Assembly (NCBI GenBank): GCA_026991575.1
Contig: JALXBF010000114.1
Coordinates: 1-53,544 of the forward strand
DNA: 53,544 nucleotides
Source of the DNA: Planctomycetota bacterium
Lineage (GTDB): Bacteria; Planctomycetota; Planctomycetia; JALXBF01
Direction: 5' to 3'
This document shows, piece by piece, positions 25,985 to 33,736 of the stretch. The notes beneath the pieces are model-generated. The model ran no database searches, was not told the origin of the DNA, and was given only the letters and a program-made list of their open reading frames with translations. The position numbers were made by a program, and so were the translations under genes. Position 1 is the first letter of the stretch, and each line of letters begins with the position of its first letter.

Positions 25985-28318
25985 ATGGCAGTAACGCGGC
26001 GAGAATTCCTCGGAAGCACGTTGGCTGCGACGGCGGCGGCGACGGCATCAACCAGTCTTCTGGTCAGTTGTGCCCAACAGCAAGAAGACCTCAAACGCAT
26101 CGACCTCTCCGGAGTGACGTGGAAGAAGGGGGTGTGCCGTTTCTGCGGTACTGGCTGCGGCGTGTTAGTCGGGGTCAAGGACAATCGCGTCGTGGCCGTG
26201 CAGGGCGATCCGGAGAATCCCGTCAACCGTGGCTTGCTATGTGTGAAAGGGTACCATGCGCCGCTGATCCTCTACGGCGCGGACCGGCTCACAAAGCCGT
26301 TGATCCGGCGCAACGGCAAGTTGGAACCGGCTAGCTGGGACGAGGCGCTTGACCTGATCGCAACCCGTTGGAAGGAGATCATCGAGAAGCACGGCCCGGA
26401 TGCCGTGGCGTTCTATGGGTCGGGCCAGTGGACGATTGAAGAGGGGTATGCGGCGCTGAAGCTGATGAAAGCGTGCATTGGCACGAACAACATCGAGGCC
26501 AATGCGCGGCTGTGTATGGCCAGTGCCGTGATGGGGTTCATGACCACGTTCGGCTCGGATGAGCCGATGGGCTGTTACGACGATTTCGAGAAGGCCGACG
26601 TGTTCGTCTGCTGGGGGAACAACTCCGCGGAAATGCACCCCGTGTTGTTTTCACGCATGACCATGGCGCGCGAAACGCGGCAGGGGGTTCGCCTGGTCGA
26701 CATCGCGCCGCGCCGAACACGCACCAGCGAAGTGGCCGACCTGTTCGTACAGATCCGGCCGCACACCGACTTGGCACTGGCTAACGGAATAGCCTATCTG
26801 CTGGTCCATCGCGGTTATATCGACCGCGAGTTTATCGAGAAGCACGTCGTGTTCAAGCGAGGCAAGACAGACATCGGGTACGGGACGGAGGACGGGTTCA
26901 AGTTCAAGGATCAGCCAGAGCGGATCACGTTCGACGAGTACGTGGCCTTCCTCGATGACTACAAGCCGCAGCGGGTTGCTGAGCTGTGTGGTGTGAAGGT
27001 GGCACGGATCGAGGAGCTCGCCCAGATTTATGGCGACCCGGCCACGAAGGTCGTTTCGTTGTGGTGCATGGGGGTGAACCAGCACGTCCGTGGCACCTGG
27101 ATGAACAACCTGATCTACAACCTGCACCTACTCACCGGCAAGATCTGTAAGCCGGGCAGCAATCCGCTGTCGCTCACCGGACAGCCCAGCGCGTGCGGCA
27201 CGGTGCGCGAGGTGGGAACGTTGTGCAATCGGCTTCCGGCTGACATGCTGGTTACCAATCCAGAGCATCGCAAGAAGGCGGCCGAAATCTGGGGCATTCC
27301 CGAGGAAAAGATCCCCGCTAAGGTCGGCTATCACACCGTGGAGATGTTCCGGGCGCTGGACCGGGGCGAGATCAAGTCGATCTGGATTCAGGTCACAAAT
27401 CCAGCTCAGACTCTGCCCAACGCGTCCCGGTACATCGAGGCAATGAAACGTCCGGACACGTTCATCATCGTTTCGGATGTCTATCCGACCGAGACGACCG
27501 AGGTGGCCGACGTGGTGTTGCCTTCTGCCTTGTGGGTGGAGAAGACGGGACTGTACGGGAACACGGAGCGGCGCACGCAGCACTGGGAAAAGATGGTTGA
27601 CCCGCCTGGAGAAGCGAAGCCGGACGTGTGGCAGATTGTCGAAGTGGCCCGTCGGATGGGCTACGGTCACATGTTTGACTTTGGTGGCAAACCGCTCGAG
27701 GAGGGGCTATTCGAAGAGTACCGCAAGTTCACACTGGGGACCGGCAAAGACCTGGCTCCTTATGAGGTCTACAAGCGCGTCCGCGGTCTGCGCTGGCCGG
27801 TGGTCAACGGCAAGGAGACGCCGTACCGCTACGTCGAGGGCTATGACCCGTACGTGCCGAAGGGTGCTGGGATCAGCTTTTACAAGAACAAGAAGGATGG
27901 CGGTCGTGCAGTGATCTGGGCGCGGCCGTACGAGCCGCCGGCCGAAGAGCCGGATGAAGAGTATCCGTTCTGGCTGACCACGGGCCGGGTGTTGGAGCAC
28001 TGGCACACCGGCACGATGACACGGCGCGTGCCTCAGCTCTACCGGGCTGTGCCGGAGGCGTATTGTGAGCTTCATCCGGACGATGCTCGGGAACTGCAGA
28101 TTGCCACCGGCGATCTCGTCAGGGTTGTGTCGCGGCGCGGGTCACTTCAGTTGCGCGCGAAGGTTGGCGGTCGAGGTACGCCGCAGCGCGGCATGGTGTT
28201 CATTCCGTTCTTTGATGAGGAGAAGTTAGTCAACCTGCTTACCCTTGACGCCTTCTGCCCGATTTCCAAGGAGCCGGACTACAAGAAGTGTGCGGTGCGG
28301 GTGGAGAAGGTCGGCTAG
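25985..28318 (+). CDS. napA: Periplasmic nitrate reductase catalytic subunit, NapA type
   Basis: The ATG at 25985 follows GGGAGG and begins a Tat signal (TRREFLG, then a hydrophobic run ending LLVSC). The 777-residue protein binds one [4Fe-4S] cluster through Cys51, Cys54, Cys58 and Cys86, the exact NapA spacing, with the electron-relay lysine at 88. The molybdenum ligand is Cys177 in NARLCMASA, the NapA motif, which excludes Ser-type DMSO reductases. FGSDEPMGCYDDFEKAD and the TGKICKPGSNPLSLTGQPSACG segment are also NapA-like. It reduces nitrate to nitrite in the periplasm with electrons from a c-type cytochrome. No napD or napF assembly gene is in the window. Four electron-transfer genes follow directly. 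Confidence 0.93.
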   Translation: MAVTRREFLGSTLAATAAATASTSLLVSCAQQQEDLKRIDLSGVTWKKGVCRFCGTGCGVLVGVKDNRVVAVQGDPENPVNRGLLCVKGYHAPLILYGADRLTKPLIRRNGKLEPASWDEALDLIATRWKEIIEKHGPDAVAFYGSGQWTIEEGYAALKLMKACIGTNNIEANARLCMASAVMGFMTTFGSDEPMGCYDDFEKADVFVCWGNNSAEMHPVLFSRMTMARETRQGVRLVDIAPRRTRTSEVADLFVQIRPHTDLALANGIAYLLVHRGYIDREFIEKHVVFKRGKTDIGYGTEDGFKFKDQPERITFDEYVAFLDDYKPQRVAELCGVKVARIEELAQIYGDPATKVVSLWCMGVNQHVRGTWMNNLIYNLHLLTGKICKPGSNPLSLTGQPSACGTVREVGTLCNRLPADMLVTNPEHRKKAAEIWGIPEEKIPAKVGYHTVEMFRALDRGEIKSIWIQVTNPAQTLPNASRYIEAMKRPDTFIIVSDVYPTETTEVADVVLPSALWVEKTGLYGNTERRTQHWEKMVDPPGEAKPDVWQIVEVARRMGYGHMFDFGGKPLEEGLFEEYRKFTLGTGKDLAPYEVYKRVRGLRWPVVNGKETPYRYVEGYDPYVPKGAGISFYKNKKDGGRAVIWARPYEPPAEEPDEEYPFWLTTGRVLEHWHTGTMTRRVPQLYRAVPEAYCELHPDDARELQIATGDLVRVVSRRGSLQLRAKVGGRGTPQRGMVFIPFFDEEKLVNLLTLDAFCPISKEPDYKKCAVRVEKVG

Positions 28319-28374
28319 CGTCGTATCCCTGCCTGGGTCCGGTTCGTGTCGGGCTGTTGTGAGGAACGATACCG

Positions 28375-28974
28375 ATGAAACGGTCCTGGCTGGAGTGGCT
28401 GCACAAGCGAGATCCCAGAGCGACGCGGATGTTGGCTGTTGTGGCCGTGATCGCCGTGGCAGTTGCCATGGTGATGGTCGGCTGCGGTCAGTCGGGCCAG
28501 GAGGAGGTCACGGGGCGGTTTCGCGCTGACTTGCGGGCTTACTACGGTGCGCCCCCCGTGATTCCGCATCCGGTGGAGGCACTGGGACGCGGCAACTGTA
28601 GGGCTTGTCACGAGCAGGGGCTGATCTATCAGGGGCAGGTGGCGGTGGCCCGGCCGCATCCGTATGTGGGCGAGTGTCGGCAGTGTCATGTGGAGCAGTT
28701 GCCGGTGGAGCCCAAAGTGAAGAACAGCTTTGTTGGGTTGGCCGAGCCGGAGCGGCTGCCGCGGGCCTATCCGGGCGCGCCTCCGCTGATCCCGCACGAA
28801 ACACGCATGCGGGCCAACTGCACCGCGTGCCACGGCCCCCGGGGCCATCCGGAGCTGCGGACACCTCACCCGCGCCACTGGACCGAGTGCATGCAGTGCC
28901 ATGTACGGCCCGAGCCAGGGGTGGAACCGCCCGTGGTGAACAACTTCGCCACGTTGTGGGAGGCGACTCGATGA
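28375..28974 (+). CDS. Tetraheme c-type cytochrome, tandem NapB-like
   Basis: A 199-residue membrane-anchored protein with one N-terminal hydrophobic segment (21-36) ending in GC, possibly a lipoprotein. It has four heme-binding CxxCH motifs at Cys75, Cys101, Cys149 and Cys172. The two halves repeat each other: YGAPPVIPH then NCRACH and ECRQCHV, and YPGAPPLIPH then NCTACH and ECMQCHV. APPLIPH with paired CxxCH is the signature of NapB, the di-heme small subunit, so the gene looks like an internal NapB duplication. It probably passes electrons from the Rieske/cytochrome b proteins to NapA, in place of both NapB and a cytochrome c1. It is 56 bases after napA, and its stop overlaps the next ATG. 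Confidence 0.85.
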   Translation: MKRSWLEWLHKRDPRATRMLAVVAVIAVAVAMVMVGCGQSGQEEVTGRFRADLRAYYGAPPVIPHPVEALGRGNCRACHEQGLIYQGQVAVARPHPYVGECRQCHVEQLPVEPKVKNSFVGLAEPERLPRAYPGAPPLIPHETRMRANCTACHGPRGHPELRTPHPRHWTECMQCHVRPEPGVEPPVVNNFATLWEATR

Positions 28975-29453
28975 GTGACGAACCGATCAAAGAGCCGACA
29001 ACGGGTGATGAGCAGCCCAGTCGGCGAGGGTTTGTTACGACGGTGCTGATGCTGGCCAGCCTGGTCGCCAGCTACGGCCTTGGGCTGGTTTATTTCCTCC
29101 GCTTCCTCGTGCCGCCCATTCGCTGGCGCCGTCGGGAACTGTTCGTGACCACCGTCGACCGGGTGCCGTCGGATCGTGCTCTGGTCTGGGTCGGTCCGGA
29201 TGGGCAGGAGGCGCTCATCTACAACCTCAATGGCGAAATCGTTGCCTTCTCCAACGTCTGCCCGCACCTCGGTTGCCACGTGCACTACCGCCCCAGCGAA
29301 CAACGGTTCGTGTGTCCGTGCCATCAGGGGGTATTCGATCTGGAGGGCAACCCGATCGCCGGGCCGCCGGCCGAGGAGAACACCCCGCTGAAGCGATACA
29401 ACATCGTGGTGCGTGGCAACGCGGTGTACCTGGAAATCCTGGAGGAAGCCTAG
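28971..29453 (+). CDS. Rieske [2Fe-2S] protein of a cytochrome bc-type complex
   Basis: The ATG at 28971 overlaps the previous stop codon (ATGA). The 160-residue product has a Tat-like N-terminal anchor (SRRGFVTTVLMLASLVASYGL) and the Rieske cluster motifs CPHLGCHV and CPCHQGVFD, each giving one Cys and one His ligand, with disulfide cysteines present. FDLEGNPIAGPPAEENTPL is the usual Pro-loop. It would take electrons from quinol together with the cytochrome b encoded one base downstream. The length is close to b6f/Bacillus-type Rieske proteins. Its electron acceptor would normally be cytochrome c1 or f, which is absent; the tetraheme protein is the natural substitute. Confidence 0.92.
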   Translation: MSDEPIKEPTTGDEQPSRRGFVTTVLMLASLVASYGLGLVYFLRFLVPPIRWRRRELFVTTVDRVPSDRALVWVGPDGQEALIYNLNGEIVAFSNVCPHLGCHVHYRPSEQRFVCPCHQGVFDLEGNPIAGPPAEENTPLKRYNIVVRGNAVYLEILEEA

Positions 29454-29454
29454 C

Positions 29455-30495
29455 ATGGCCGGTTGGTGGGCACGACATGTACCGATCAACCAGGAGACCG
29501 TGCGGCACTTTACCAGCGAGCCGGTGCCGTATCACCTGCGCCGCTGGTGGTGGTGCCTCGGGGGGACTCCCGCCTACCTGTTCGTGGTCATGGCCACGAC
29601 CGGCATCCTGATGACCTTCTACTACGTGCCCCGGCCTCCGGAGGCGTACTACAGCGTCCAGCGGATCACCGAGGAGGTGCCGTACGGCTGGTACATCCGC
29701 AGCGTCCACCGCTGGGCTGCCAACCTGATGATCATCACGGTTATCCTGCACATGATGCGCGTCTACTTCACCGGCGCGTATCGCTGCCCGCGGGAAATCA
29801 ACTGGATGATCGGCGTCGGCCTCTTAGTGACCACGCTGCTATTCGGCTTCACAGGCTATTCGCTCATTTACGAGCAGCTTTCCTACTGGGGGGTAACCGT
29901 AGCAAGCAATCTGATGGAGGCCACCCCGCTGATCGGCCCATGGCTGGCAAGACTGATCCGTGGCGGCGCCGAGGTGGGCGAGACGACGTGGGTCCGTCTG
30001 TTCGTGTTCCACATCGGAGTGCTGCCCACGATCATGACGATCCTGCTCATCTGTCACTTCACGTTGATCCGGCTCCATGGCGTGACACCGTACCGGTTTC
30101 CCGACGAGCCCGAGGGTAAGACGTATCCGTTTTTCCCGGACCACGTGCTGACGGAGCTGGCCATTGGCGTGTTCCTCATGTTTCTGCTCACGTGCCTGGC
30201 CTGCATTTTCCCGGCCGAGCTTGGCCCGATCGCCAATCCGCTCGTGACTCCGGAGCACATCAAGCCGGAGTGGTACTTCTATTTCACGTTCCGGCTGTTG
30301 AAGCTCATGGGACTGACCTGGGCGGTTCTCACGTTGGGCTTCATGCTGTTCATCACACTGCTCTGGCCGTTCATCGACGCTGCGATCCGAAAGTACTGGC
30401 CCGAAAGCGAGCTGAGCGTGTACATCGGCATCGCTGCGGTCGTGCTGCTGTGCGTCATGACCGTGTGGGAGGCGATGGAAGGGACCGTGTTCTGA
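29455..30495 (+). CDS. Cytochrome b (b6/subunit IV fusion) with heme-cn cysteine
   Basis: The 346-residue protein joins a b6-like N-terminal half and a subunit-IV-like C-terminal half. Heme b ligands are His85/His99 and His186/His201, with b6 spacing of 14 and 15. Cys34 in WWWCLGG aligns with Cys35 of cytochrome b6, the residue that holds the extra covalent heme (cn/ci) in b6f and Firmicutes complexes. The quinol-oxidation loop PEWY is at 271-274. Eight or so membrane helices are expected. The ATG is one base after the Rieske stop. Together these two genes encode a quinol-oxidising core, inserted here in a nitrate-reductase operon. Confidence 0.92.
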   Translation: MAGWWARHVPINQETVRHFTSEPVPYHLRRWWWCLGGTPAYLFVVMATTGILMTFYYVPRPPEAYYSVQRITEEVPYGWYIRSVHRWAANLMIITVILHMMRVYFTGAYRCPREINWMIGVGLLVTTLLFGFTGYSLIYEQLSYWGVTVASNLMEATPLIGPWLARLIRGGAEVGETTWVRLFVFHIGVLPTIMTILLICHFTLIRLHGVTPYRFPDEPEGKTYPFFPDHVLTELAIGVFLMFLLTCLACIFPAELGPIANPLVTPEHIKPEWYFYFTFRLLKLMGLTWAVLTLGFMLFITLLWPFIDAAIRKYWPESELSVYIGIAAVVLLCVMTVWEAMEGTVF

Positions 30496-30565
30496 GGACG
30501 CCGCGGTCTGTGGTGGATGCCGCTCCGAGAAAACCGTCACCCAGCGGGCTGAGTGGAGGGTCCGA

Positions 30566-31963
30566 ATGAGCCTGCGTGTGAAGCAACTGATCGTCGCCGT
30601 GCTGAGCCTCTTCTTCCTGGCCTCGCTGCTGATTGTAGCGTGGATCGAAGGTGGGAAACAGCGAGCAGGAGGCAAGCCGCGCATCGTGGTAACGGGGGTT
30701 AACGAGCAGTGCGTCAGTTGTCACGAGGACAAGACGCCTGTGATCGTGGCCCAGTGGAAAGACAGCGTGCATGCCCAGAAGGCAATAGGCTGCTATGAAT
30801 GTCACCAGGCTGAGGAGGGCGAACCCGACGCCTTCCGGCACGAAGGCCACATCATCGCGACGATCGTGTCTCCGAAAGACTGCGCCCGGTGCCATGAGAA
30901 GGAGGTGGCCGAGTTCACGGCCAGCCACCACGCACGGGGAGCCCAGTTCGTCGGGTCGTTGGACAACATCTTGGGCGAGATCGTCGAGGGGCCACTTGCT
31001 GCGCAGAACGGCTGCTGGCAGTGCCATGGCTCGCCAGTTCGTTTCCTACGCGACGATGCAGGCAACATCCTGAAGTATGAAGACGGTCGTCTGAAGTTCG
31101 ACCCTGCAACCTGGCCCAACACGGGCATCGGCCGGATCAACCCGGACGGGTCCAACGGCTCGTGCACCGCTTGCCACTCACGCCACGTGTTCTCCAAGGC
31201 GATGGCGCGTCAGCCGGAGGTGTGCGGCAAGTGCCATATGGGGCCGGATCACCCGCAAATCGAAATCTACTACGAATCCAAGCACGGTATCGCGTTCAAG
31301 ACCCGCATCGACGAGATGAACCTCGATTCGGACAGCTGGGTGCTGGGCAAGGACTACACGGCAGCGCCGACCTGTGCTACCTGCCACATGAGTGCGACAC
31401 GAAACCAGCCGGTCACTCACGACGTCGGCGCCCGAATCAGCTGGACGCTGCGACCGGTGGTGTCCAAGAAGCTGGAGAACTGGGAACAGAAACGGGAGGC
31501 TATGAAGGACGTCTGCAACCACTGCCACTCGCCCAGCTTTGTCAATGCGTTCTATGACCAGTTCGACGCAAGCATCGAGCTGTACAACAAGAAATTCGCC
31601 ATCCCGGCGCAGAAGATCATGGACGCGCTCCGCAAGAAGGGCAAGATCACGCCGACACCATTTGATGACGAGATCGAGTGGACGTTCTTCCTGCTCTGGC
31701 ACCACGAAGGCCGTCGGGCTCGTATGGGCGTCTCGATGCAGGGCCCGGACTATACCCAGTGGCACGGCTTCTTCGAGCTGGCCCACCGCTTCTACTTCGA
31801 GTTGATCCCGCAGGCCAAGGAACTGGCCGAGGGGGACGAGGAGTTGATGCAGCTGATCGCGGACATCGAGAACGCCCCAGAGCACCGGTGGAAGAAGGGC
31901 GGTCTGGACAAGAAGACGATCCAGCAGATCCAGAAGTTCTACCAGGAGCGCTACGGCAAGTAG
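30566..31963 (+). CDS. Octaheme c-type cytochrome of the hydroxylamine oxidoreductase (HAO) family, membrane-anchored
   Basis: The 465-residue protein has an uncleaved-looking anchor (about residues 8-26) and eight CxxCH sites at Cys49, 76, 107, 150, 200, 220, 270 and 317, the HAO number. The heme-4 region (NGCWQCHGS) is where HAO binds its catalytic heme, and the helical C-terminus has LLWHHEGRRARMG and GPDYTQWHGFFE, typical of the family. HAO-type enzymes oxidise hydroxylamine or hydrazine, or in reverse reduce nitrite; whether the heme-crosslinking tyrosine is present needs an alignment. Next to NapA, a nitrite reductase forming ammonium (or hydroxylamine) is most likely. GGAGG lies 8 bases upstream. 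The gene closes the operon; a terminator follows at 31994. Confidence 0.9.
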   Translation: MSLRVKQLIVAVLSLFFLASLLIVAWIEGGKQRAGGKPRIVVTGVNEQCVSCHEDKTPVIVAQWKDSVHAQKAIGCYECHQAEEGEPDAFRHEGHIIATIVSPKDCARCHEKEVAEFTASHHARGAQFVGSLDNILGEIVEGPLAAQNGCWQCHGSPVRFLRDDAGNILKYEDGRLKFDPATWPNTGIGRINPDGSNGSCTACHSRHVFSKAMARQPEVCGKCHMGPDHPQIEIYYESKHGIAFKTRIDEMNLDSDSWVLGKDYTAAPTCATCHMSATRNQPVTHDVGARISWTLRPVVSKKLENWEQKREAMKDVCNHCHSPSFVNAFYDQFDASIELYNKKFAIPAQKIMDALRKKGKITPTPFDDEIEWTFFLLWHHEGRRARMGVSMQGPDYTQWHGFFELAHRFYFELIPQAKELAEGDEELMQLIADIENAPEHRWKKGGLDKKTIQQIQKFYQERYGK

Positions 31964-31993
31964 CTGCTGGCGCACGGAACCACACCCGACCCC

Positions 31994-32028
31994 ACGCCCT
32001 GCTGTGGCCGCGCAGTGGGGCGTTTTCT
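31994..32028 (+). terminator. Intrinsic terminator after the nap-HAO operon
   Basis: ACGCCC at 31994-31999 pairs with GGGCGT at 32018-32023, supported by inner TGC/GCA pairing, and is followed by TTTTCTT. It ends the run of five cotranscribed redox genes. Confidence 0.7.
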
Positions 32029-32057
32029 TGTGTGTCCGCCGACGCTCGGCCTATAAT
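32028..32057 (+). promoter_or_regulatory. Promoter of the pseudouridine synthase gene
   Basis: TTGTGT at 32028-32033 and a perfect TATAAT at 32052-32057 are 18 bases apart. The site starts inside the T-run of the preceding terminator and would initiate about 30 bases before the ATG at 32096. Confidence 0.5.
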
Positions 32058-32095
32058 GCGGCGAAACTCACCGAAACACACATGCCCCGATCCCC

Positions 32096-33256
32096 ATGAG
32101 CCAGAGAGAATTGCCGAGGGACGAGGCGCGCGAGGAACTGGTCGACGAGGCAGAACTTGCCCAATTGATGGAAGCCGGTCCGGCAGCGCCTGTTGAGAAG
32201 CTGCGCGACGCTCTCGGGCAGGCCCCTGCCGGCCGCCGCTACGACGGAGCCCTGAAGTTCGAATTCACCGTCAAGCTCCGTTCCCAGGGGAAGCGGCTCG
32301 ACCAGTACCTCGCCGAACGTCTCGGCCAGTACAGCCGCTCGCTGATTCAGAAGGTGATCAAGGCCGGCGCGGTGGAAGTCAACGGCCGAGCCGTGCGCCC
32401 CAGCTACGCCATCAAGAAAGGCGACCACATCAGGCTGTGGTTGCCGGAGATTATCGAGCAGTTGCCCGTGCCGGAGAACATCCCGCTGGACATCCTCTAT
32501 GAGGACGAGCTCTTCGTCGTGGTCAACAAGCCGCCCGGCATGGTCGTGCATCCCGCGAAGGGACACTGGCGCGGCACGCTCGTGAACGCACTCCGGTACC
32601 ACTTCGAGAATCTCAGCGGCGTCTCCGGTCAGCACCGACCCGGCATCATCCACCGACTCGACCGGGATACCAGCGGCGTGATCGTCGTCGCCAAGGACGA
32701 CCTAGCACATGTGGACCTGGCGCTACAGTTCGAGCACCGCAAGGTGTACAAGGAGTACCACGTGCTGGTCTGCGGTGAGCCGGACCGCGACAGCGACTAT
32801 ATTGAGCAGCCGCTGGGCCCGCATCCCACGCACCGTGAAAAGATGGCCATCCGTCGCGTCGAGGACGGCGGCAAGCCGGCCAGGACCTTCTATGAGGTGA
32901 TCGAACGCTTCGATGGCTTTGCGTACGTGAAAGCCGTGCCGCACACCGGGCGAACCCACCAGATTCGCGTTCACCTGGCTCACATCGGCTGCCCCGTTCT
33001 TGCGGACTACGCCTACGGGGGCCGTCGCCAGCTGCGTCTCAGTGAGCTGGAGGGGCGCGAGTGCGACCTGGCGGAGGATGAGATCTTGATTGAGCGTCAG
33101 GCGCTGCACGCCTACATGCTACGCTTGCGCCACCCACGCACCCGCGCAATGATGGAATTCGTGGCGCCGCTTCCTGAGGATTTCCGCCGCACCCTTGAGG
33201 CACTGCGCCGCTACCGGCCTAGCACACATCGTGGCCGCCGTCGCCCGCGCACGTAA
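32096..33256 (+). CDS. RluA/RluD-family ribosomal RNA pseudouridine synthase
   Basis: The 386-residue protein has a 50-residue charged N-terminal extension, an S4 RNA-binding domain (RLDQYLAERLGQYSRSLIQKVIKAGAV region, followed by VNGRAV) and the RluA catalytic domain. The catalytic Asp lies in HRLDRDTSG; KPPGMVVHPAKG, TGRTHQIRVHLAHIG and YGG follow in family order. The usual job of RluD is isomerisation of uridines in helix 69 of 23S rRNA; RluA/RluC alternatives cannot be excluded. The C-terminus is slightly longer than E. coli RluD and ends in a basic tail. It has its own promoter and is not part of the upstream redox operon. Confidence 0.9.
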   Translation: MSQRELPRDEAREELVDEAELAQLMEAGPAAPVEKLRDALGQAPAGRRYDGALKFEFTVKLRSQGKRLDQYLAERLGQYSRSLIQKVIKAGAVEVNGRAVRPSYAIKKGDHIRLWLPEIIEQLPVPENIPLDILYEDELFVVVNKPPGMVVHPAKGHWRGTLVNALRYHFENLSGVSGQHRPGIIHRLDRDTSGVIVVAKDDLAHVDLALQFEHRKVYKEYHVLVCGEPDRDSDYIEQPLGPHPTHREKMAIRRVEDGGKPARTFYEVIERFDGFAYVKAVPHTGRTHQIRVHLAHIGCPVLADYAYGGRRQLRLSELEGRECDLAEDEILIERQALHAYMLRLRHPRTRAMMEFVAPLPEDFRRTLEALRRYRPSTHRGRRRPRT

Positions 33257-33736
33257 GGGCCCTGTGCCGACTGCACTCCGACCGGCCGCCCGGCCCCGGA
33301 GCTCCCAGAACCCGCGGCCCGCCGAACGCTGTGGGCAGACGGCTGCACGACGCGCCGCCGGGGGTGGTTTGCATCGGGCCGAAACCGCGCTCGTCCCGAA
33401 ATGGTCCGGCACCGAGGTACCGGGCTCTCACGCGAGGTGGCAGTTCAGCGCAGCTGGCCAGACCAACAGCCGACCCTGCCGCACACAGTGCATCCGCTCT
33501 TCATGGTTCACTCTGCGCCGGCATGACGCGATGTGCCGATCGGTACGAGCCGATTGCCAGTATCTACAAGCTGGCTAGAAGACATGTGGCTGGCGCAGCC
33601 GGCAGGATGCACGTTCCAGGTCAGGAGTCCCCCGCACCGCAAGCAGGCAGGGGTGGCTATCGGTCACCGCCACGGCGCGGGGGTATTGTGTTCACCTCTC
33701 GATTCGGCTCGGATATGTCTACCCATCGGTTGTACG
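33257..33736. other. Intergenic region between pseudouridine synthase and ABC ATPase genes
   Basis: The two flanking genes converge. I see no gene, tRNA or clear terminator in these 480 bases; they are G+C-rich with short imperfect repeats only. Confidence 0.5.

Noticed and set aside
31178-31975. 265-codon minus-strand frame opposite the octaheme gene
   Set aside because: Leu/Val-rich shadow of an in-phase opposite strand with eight CxxCH sites in the plus frame; plus frame is clearly coding.
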